A stretch of 18,329 nt of DNA from CAZETJ01 sp964514575 (lineage in GTDB: Bacteria; Patescibacteriota; Saccharimonadia; Saccharimonadales; UBA10212). The position numbers and the translations under genes were made by a program. A model generated the notes under the pieces. The model was not told where the DNA came from. It made no database searches and saw only the letters and a program-made list of their open reading frames with translations. How positions within the stretch are numbered: the first letter of the stretch is position 1; every line of letters begins with the position of its first letter. The stretch covers positions 1 through 18,329 of the forward strand of contig CAZETJ010000013.1 in assembly GCA_964514575.1 (NCBI GenBank). Direction: 5' to 3'. Below are positions 14,247 through 18,329 of the stretch, piece after piece.

Positions 14247-14269
14247 TAAGTATAAACTAGTTCGACTGA

Positions 14270-14298
14270 TTGACTTTATCTGTTAATACCGCTAAAGT
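14270..14298 (+). promoter_or_regulatory. Predicted rpmB promoter
   Basis: A -35 TTGACT (14270-14275) and a -10 TAAAGT (14293-14298) are spaced by exactly 17 bases. The start would lie near 14305, giving a leader of about 25 bases before the rpmB ATG. Confidence 0.55.
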
Positions 14299-14330
14299 AG
14301 AGCGTTGAAACTTTTGAGTGAAACTATCCT

Positions 14331-14519
14331 ATGCAAAAATGTGAAATCAGTGGCAAGGGAAAGCAATACGGTCACAACGTAAGCTTCTCACAACGGCACA
14401 CCCGAAAGGTGTGGAAGCCTAATTTGCAAACCAAAACTCTTCTAGTTGATGGCAAAAAAGTCAAAATGAAGGTCAGCACTTCAGCTATTCGCAGCCTAAA
14501 GAAAAAAGGGCTCCTTTAA
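14331..14519 (+). CDS. rpmB: Large ribosomal subunit protein bL28
   Basis: A 62-residue basic protein of the 50S subunit. MQKCEISGKGKQYGHNVSFS at the start and HTRKVWKPNLQ are family hallmarks, and the length is typical. It keeps only one cysteine (C4), so it is the zinc-free form. It stands alone on the plus strand between two minus-strand genes and ends 10 bases before the convergent MBL-fold gene; no clear terminator hairpin is seen between them. Confidence 0.96.
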   Translation: MQKCEISGKGKQYGHNVSFSQRHTRKVWKPNLQTKTLLVDGKKVKMKVSTSAIRSLKKKGLL

Positions 14520-14529
14520 ACTTCTCTAC

Positions 14530-15156
14530 TTACTGACGCTCGAGTATAACCAGCTTAGTACTATCGCCCAACTCACCCGGTCGGATTTTATACCTGTCCA
14601 AGGTTTCTGAGGGCTCCATCCCTAGACCTTTTAACGCTACGTTCAGCTCAGCCTGAGGTACTTCGTATTTGATAGCTTTGTCCGCATAATGCGTTGGAAT
14701 AACTATTTTCGGCTCAATTTTTTTAACTAGTTCGAGGGCGCCAGCACCATCAAGTGTATATCCGTGATCGCCAACGGGGATAATCAAGACGTCCACCATG
14801 CCAATTTGCTCCAGCTGCTCATCATTTAGATCGGGTAAGATGTGTCCCACCACTGCGACCTTGGCATCTTCTGCTTCGACTGTAAAGATCGTCGCGGTAT
14901 GCTTGCCGTCTTCGTCCATATGCGCCCTGGCCGCCACCCCATGAATAATAGCTCCAGCAATTTCATACTCGCCTGGCATATCAGCTAAGAAGGCCGAGGC
15001 CTTTGGGTCTGGCATCAACGAAGAGGTCTTTAGGCTGATGTCGGTTGGCTTTGTAACAGACTTGAGGCCTAACTTGTCTAGATTATCGTCAACGACGATA
15101 TTAAATCTACGCCCCGATAGGCGTACGCAATTAGCACCAAAGTATTGAAGCTCCAC
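14530..15156 (-). CDS. Metallo-beta-lactamase-fold protein lacking the HxHxDH motif
   Basis: A 208-residue protein resembling the Zn-dependent hydrolase group COG2220. The N-terminus MELQYFGANCVRLSG matches the usual YxGHSCFxxx strand, with His replaced by Asn. The stretch that should hold HxHxDH has no histidine at all (DDNLDKLGLKSVTKP and onward). The later parts persist: GEYEIAG, a GHI segment, PVGDHGYTLDGAGALELVKK and KIVIPTHY. Metal-dependent hydrolysis is therefore doubtful; a binding or degenerate role is more likely. The start is GTG at 15154-15156 with AGGAAGAGG six bases upstream. It follows the winged-helix gene by 17 bases, so they are one operon. Confidence 0.82.
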   Translation of the reverse strand: MELQYFGANCVRLSGRRFNIVVDDNLDKLGLKSVTKPTDISLKTSSLMPDPKASAFLADMPGEYEIAGAIIHGVAARAHMDEDGKHTATIFTVEAEDAKVAVVGHILPDLNDEQLEQIGMVDVLIIPVGDHGYTLDGAGALELVKKIEPKIVIPTHYADKAIKYEVPQAELNVALKGLGMEPSETLDRYKIRPGELGDSTKLVILERQ

Positions 15157-15173
15157 TATCTACCTCTTCCTTT

Positions 15174-15815
15174 TTATTTGAGCGTTAGTTCCTGGTTCTT
15201 AATTATAATCTGTTTTTTGGAATTAAGTAGGTTAGTAAGAAAACGGTCGTTAATCTGCAGGCGATAGGCGTAATTTGATGGCTGGAGAATTACATAGCGC
15301 AGCTCCTTACCCTCGGTCTTCTCCAAATCGCTCATGAAGCGGGAGGCTTTGGCTTGGTTAACATCGCCAACGATCAATATATCTACGCCACTCGATTCAT
15401 CGCGAGTAAACTGCCCGGTAAAAATAACCAGATCGATCTTTCCGATGGTCCGGAATTCCTTGGCCAGCGGGTGCTCTGGCTCTTCCTTGGTTGGTTCTGG
15501 CGCGACCTTAGTTTTAGATTTCTTCGACTCTACAGACTTGACGTCTGCCGAAGCTGCGGCTAGCCCGCCAAAGATTGTTGCCAGCGACTGGTAGTGCTCG
15601 TACTTCTGGTTGACCTCGTAATACAGGCGGTTGTTGGTGGCGTCCGAAGTGATAATGCCTATACCGAGCAAATTAGAAAGTTCTCGCCTTACAGAGTTGA
15701 TCTGCTCGTCAATTTTCCTAGTAATTTCCCGAACGTAGAACGAGCGGTTCGGGTTTGTATAAAAAAGCTGAAGCAGCTTTACGCGGGTTTTTGATCCAAA
15801 TAGTTGCTCGAACAT
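15174..15815 (-). CDS. Winged-helix regulator with degenerate nucleotidyltransferase-like domain
   Basis: A 213-residue putative transcription regulator. Residues 1-75 form a winged helix-turn-helix (KTRVKLLQLFYTNPNRSF, VREITRKI, SVRRELSNLLGIGII). Residues about 88-115 are a Lys/Glu/Pro linker. Residues about 120-195 resemble the minimal nucleotidyltransferase fold (GKIDLVIFTGQF then SSGVDILIVGDV), but the paired Asp-x-Asp is not intact, so catalysis is unlikely. The ATG at 15815 is chosen because AGGAGAGG precedes it; the 12 extra upstream codons have no such signal. A TACAAT about 20 bases upstream could give a local promoter. It lies 48 bases after miaA and 17 before the MBL-fold gene. The target is unknown. 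Confidence 0.78.
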   Translation of the reverse strand: MFEQLFGSKTRVKLLQLFYTNPNRSFYVREITRKIDEQINSVRRELSNLLGIGIITSDATNNRLYYEVNQKYEHYQSLATIFGGLAAASADVKSVESKKSKTKVAPEPTKEEPEHPLAKEFRTIGKIDLVIFTGQFTRDESSGVDILIVGDVNQAKASRFMSDLEKTEGKELRYVILQPSNYAYRLQINDRFLTNLLNSKKQIIIKNQELTLK

Positions 15816-15863
15816 ACCTCTCCTATACCACCATTGTAGCAGACCATACAAGAACGGCGGGAT

Positions 15864-16745
15864 TTAATTGTTCAGTAGCTTGCTAACAGAGGTGTAGGCC
15901 ACTTCAACTGATTCAAACCAGTGAATATATTTGTTGCGCTTGAACCAGGTACGCTGTCGCCTAGCGTACTGCCAGTCCGCTTTTTTGAACAATTCCAGAG
16001 CTTGTTTTTCATTAATATCGCCATCAATAATTTTTAGGCATATAGGATAGATAATCCCCGCCGAACGCTTCAGTTGCCGCCGGCCGTATTTGCGCAGGAT
16101 AAGCTTTGTTTCCTCTAAAACACCGCTCTTGAATATCTCTCCGGCTCTTTTTTCTATGTTCTGTTTAAGGACATTGTCCGCCGGCAATATGCCCACAATA
16201 TAGGTTTCACTCGGGGGTTGATTTTTCCTAGTACCGCTACGGCCTCTCGTCTCTATGGCGCGAACGAGATGGCGTTTATTCAGGGCATTCTCTGGCATAG
16301 GATAGCCTTTTGCTTGTATGATTTTCTGTAAATTTGATATCGATCTTAATCCCAGCATTTTTCTTTTTAGGATATTTCGATCGGAACGAAGCTCGAAATC
16401 AAACAAAACGGAATCTATATATAAGCCTGTCCCTCCGACTAGCAAAGGCAACCCGCCCCTTTTTTCGATCTCAGCTATCTTCAGCTCAGCATAGCGCTTA
16501 AAGTCATAGGCGGTGAAACGTTGGCCGGGCTTTACCAAATCCAGTCCAAAGTGCGGAACCTCTGCCCGATCGCGCCTTGTGGGCTTAGCGGTGCCAATAT
16601 CCATGTCTTTATAGATGGTGCGGGAGTCAGCGGCAATAATTTCGCCGGAGTAGCGTTTGGCAAGCTTCATAGCAAGCGCTGATTTACCGCTGGCCGTTGG
16701 TCCGACTATAACAATGAGCTTTGGTTTTTGCTTACTGGTTGCCAC
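15864..16745 (-). CDS. miaA: tRNA dimethylallyltransferase
   Basis: A 293-residue enzyme that adds a dimethylallyl group to A37 of tRNAs reading codons that start with U. The P-loop GPTASGKS is at residues 15-22. ADSRTIYKDMDIGTAKPT is the DSxQVY-DIGTAKP motif with Thr for Gln. LVGGTGLYIDS and the C-terminal QYARRQRTWFKR motif are present. The start is GTG at 16743-16745 with AAAGAG five bases upstream, giving a 40-base overlap with the alkyltransferase-like gene. It is part of the run that starts with thrS, a cluster rich in tRNA functions. In many bacteria MiaA is followed by MiaB thiomethylation; that gene is not in view. Confidence 0.96.
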   Translation of the reverse strand: MATSKQKPKLIVIVGPTASGKSALAMKLAKRYSGEIIAADSRTIYKDMDIGTAKPTRRDRAEVPHFGLDLVKPGQRFTAYDFKRYAELKIAEIEKRGGLPLLVGGTGLYIDSVLFDFELRSDRNILKRKMLGLRSISNLQKIIQAKGYPMPENALNKRHLVRAIETRGRSGTRKNQPPSETYIVGILPADNVLKQNIEKRAGEIFKSGVLEETKLILRKYGRRQLKRSAGIIYPICLKIIDGDINEKQALELFKKADWQYARRQRTWFKRNKYIHWFESVEVAYTSVSKLLNN

Positions 16746-17044
16746 AACAACTCTTTAATATCGACTTCAAACCCATCCTTAACCTCTACTCCGTCATTCT
16801 CCAGAGCAATTTTATGCCCGGCGTAGCCGCCCGGATAGCCCCGCGCTAGTCCGCCATTTTTATTAACAACCCTCTGCCACGGCAAGCCTGACGGTCCGGT
16901 GTGCGCGATCTGTCCTACCTCCCAGGCAGCCCAGGCCGCTCCGGCTAACGCGGCAATCTGGCCATAGGTTGCTACTTTACCCTTTGGAATCTGCCCGACA
17001 ATCTCATAAACCCGTTTCTTAAAACCAGCGTCAACCCTTGTCAT
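16706..17044 (-). CDS. Alkyltransferase-like (ATL) DNA-binding protein
   Basis: A 112-residue member of the O6-alkylguanine-DNA alkyltransferase fold. The active-site PCHRV is PWQRV (residues 55-59), so the acceptor cysteine is Trp56, as in E. coli YbaZ (PWHRV). Such ATL proteins bind O6-alkylguanine without repairing it and hand the lesion to nucleotide excision repair. KVATYGQIAALAG and the later helix NKNGGLARGYPGGYAGHK are normal for the fold. The ATG overlaps the nucleotidase stop (ATGA), so coupling is likely. The frame is open further upstream, but only into the preceding gene. miaA starts inside its 3' end. Confidence 0.9.
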   Translation of the reverse strand: MTRVDAGFKKRVYEIVGQIPKGKVATYGQIAALAGAAWAAWEVGQIAHTGPSGLPWQRVVNKNGGLARGYPGGYAGHKIALENDGVEVKDGFEVDIKELLWQPVSKNQSSLL

Positions 17045-17637
17045 AGCAAGATTTTTAGCACACCCTTCCAATCCTCTACCCTATCGATACCGGCAGGTAG
17101 CTCTTCCATTTGGTTCCAGGGGTAATTGCCGAATAATATAGACTTAATACCCGCGGCGTGCGTCTGAACAACCGGTTTGAGAGAGTCGTCAATCAAGCAA
17201 AATACCCCCAGTTCCTTACAAACTTCGGCTTTTTCTCGGTAGCTGACACTATCTTTTTGGTTCCCGACTAGGTGGATCTCTTTGAATATGTCCGGGAAGT
17301 GACGATAAGCCCAGTTCTTGGTCTTATCTTGAACATCTAAATCGCGGGCGGTTATGATAACTACTTCGTATTTGGCGCAGAGTTGTCCGAGCGCTTCGGC
17401 AGCTCCTTTAACCGGCGCCACCTCGATGCCTTGTTGATCAACATAGGCTTTGATCACTTCTGCTCCTTCGTGCGGGCCGCCCTTCCAAATATCTGCCAGG
17501 CTGTAGGTCACAAACTCCTCCCGGCTCAGCTTTACGCTGTGCTGTCTGTCGACATACTCAATAAGGTCATCGACAAAAGGGAAAATAACCTCATCAACAT
17601 CCACCGCAATAATCGGTTTATTCTCTGTCTTGGACAT
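17041..17637 (-). CDS. HAD-superfamily nucleotidase-like phosphatase
   Basis: A 198-residue HAD phosphatase similar to 5'(3')-deoxyribonucleotidases. Motif I is IAVDVDEVIF with D13 and D15; motif II is VVIITARD; a Lys lies in the SYREKAEVC region; and motif IV is CLIDDSLKPV. The likely substrate is a nucleoside monophosphate or a related phosphate ester; the exact one cannot be read. The frame extends to 17682, but the ATG at 17635-17637 best fits the family start and overlaps the thrS end by 20 bases. No clear Shine-Dalgarno sequence is seen. It overlaps the ATL gene by four bases. Confidence 0.85.
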   Translation of the reverse strand: MSKTENKPIIAVDVDEVIFPFVDDLIEYVDRQHSVKLSREEFVTYSLADIWKGGPHEGAEVIKAYVDQQGIEVAPVKGAAEALGQLCAKYEVVIITARDLDVQDKTKNWAYRHFPDIFKEIHLVGNQKDSVSYREKAEVCKELGVFCLIDDSLKPVVQTHAAGIKSILFGNYPWNQMEELPAGIDRVEDWKGVLKILL

Positions 17638-18329
17638 CTTGGGCGAGTTTTTTGAACAGGTCATCGATACTGAGTTCTGCAACTTCGGCTAAGTCGCTCC
17701 TACTTCTAGGTGTGACCTTGCCGCTATCGGCCTCTTTAGAGCCGATTACTACACTGTAGGGGACTCTCATAGCTTCAGCGTTGGCCACTTTCTTGCCCAG
17801 CGACTCATTACCGTCATCCAATGTAACCCTTAGATTACTCTTCTTAGCTTTATTTACAACGCCATGTGCAAATTGTAGGAGTTCTTTATCGTTATTGATA
17901 GTCAAAATTCGTAATTGCTCGGGGGCCAGCCATAACGGAAAACGGCCCTCGGTATGCTCTATTAAAACTGCTAGGAATCTTTCTATAGAGCCCATTACCG
18001 CGCAGTGGATCATGACCGGACGCTGCTCGGCTCCTTTGTCGTCTATGTATGTTAGGTCTAGCCCTTCCGGCTGAGCGAAATCAAGCTGGATGGTGGCCAC
18101 CTGCCACTCCCGATCCAGCGAATCCCTAGCGATAAAGTCGAGCTTCGGACCGTAAAAGGCCGCATCACCTAGGCCATCTGTGGTTTTGGCGCCTTTTTTC
18201 TCAATCGCCTTGCCTAGTTCTGCCTCCGCCCTCTGCCAAAGTTCAGGGGTGCCGGCATAGGCCTCGGGTGTAGCGGGGTCGCGTTTCGAAAAACGCAGAG
18301 AAAGATCAAATTTAAAGGCACCGTAGAAT
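17618..18329 (-). CDS. thrS: Threonyl-tRNA synthetase, C-terminal part (runs off the right edge)
   Basis: The last 236 residues or so of a class II aminoacyl-tRNA synthetase that charges tRNA-Thr. Reading in from the edge, GAFKFDLSLRFSKRDP, AFYGPKLDFIARDSLDREWQ (zinc/active-site region) and VATIQLDFAQPEGLDLTYID lead into motif 3, with HCAVMGSIERFLAVLIEH. The anticodon-binding domain follows (WLAPEQLRILTI). The final 30 residues, with SIDDLFKKLAQDVQDRE, are slightly longer than usual. The frame is open to the edge, so the internal Met at 18100 is not the start. It is the first gene visible of the minus-strand run that goes on to miaA. Confidence 0.96.
   Translation of the reverse strand, partial: FYGAFKFDLSLRFSKRDPATPEAYAGTPELWQRAEAELGKAIEKKGAKTTDGLGDAAFYGPKLDFIARDSLDREWQVATIQLDFAQPEGLDLTYIDDKGAEQRPVMIHCAVMGSIERFLAVLIEHTEGRFPLWLAPEQLRILTINNDKELLQFAHGVVNKAKKSNLRVTLDDGNESLGKKVANAEAMRVPYSVVIGSKEADSGKVTPRSRSDLAEVAELSIDDLFKKLAQDVQDRE

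Overview
The window (18,329 bases) is a dense, mostly minus-strand stretch of a small bacterial genome. The best guess is Patescibacteria (Candidate Phyla Radiation), probably Saccharibacteria-like. This rests on gene style rather than on a database match: a membrane-anchored VirD4/TraG-like ATPase preceded by a small charged protein whose helix begins IEKQWVDKAK, a metallo-beta-lactamase-like protein that lost its metal motif, a winged-helix plus degenerate nucleotidyltransferase regulator, short intergenic gaps and many overlapping genes. TGA acts as a normal stop (for example the TGA/ATG overlaps at 8166-8169 and 17041-17044), so the UGA-glycine lineages (Gracilibacteria/Absconditabacteria) are unlikely.

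Layout. 1-409 (-): 5' part of a 16S rRNA gene with an expanded V1 region. 410-663: rRNA leader with a promoter, a boxA-like element and hairpins. 664-5200 (-): gyrA and gyrB, one base apart, reading toward the rRNA. 5201-5340: gyrB promoter and a leader with a terminator-like hairpin. 5341-8957 (-): VirD4/TraG-like ATPase, a small charged protein and a four-helix membrane protein. 8958-9882: a 0.9 kb gene-free region with three candidate structured RNAs, lying between that unit and comM. 9883-11400 (+): comM. 11457-12505 (+): infC-rpmI-rplT, with infC starting at a non-canonical ATC. A perfect two-way terminator then separates this operon from the convergent rnpB (RNase P RNA, -). Next come rnhA and tRNA-Pro(GGG) (-), a site-2 protease (-) and rpmB (+). 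14530-18329 (-) holds an overlapping run read from the right edge: thrS (partial), HAD nucleotidase, alkyltransferase-like protein, miaA, winged-helix regulator and MBL-fold protein.

How it fits together. Most genes serve core information processing: gyrase, rRNA, ribosomal proteins, IF3, RNase P, tRNA, tRNA modification and a tRNA synthetase. The accessory theme is DNA handling at the envelope: the VirD4-like ATPase unit and comM flank a shared non-coding region from which transcription appears to leave in both directions. Several starts sit 2-9 bases after a -10 box with no Shine-Dalgarno sequence, suggesting leaderless mRNAs. The most novel-looking material is the RNA-rich region 8.9-9.85 kb: a multi-hairpin leader whose terminator lies inside a membrane-protein gene, a roughly 230-nt minus-strand unit, and a roughly 160-nt plus-strand RNA carrying an unpaired CCUCCCC directly upstream of comM.
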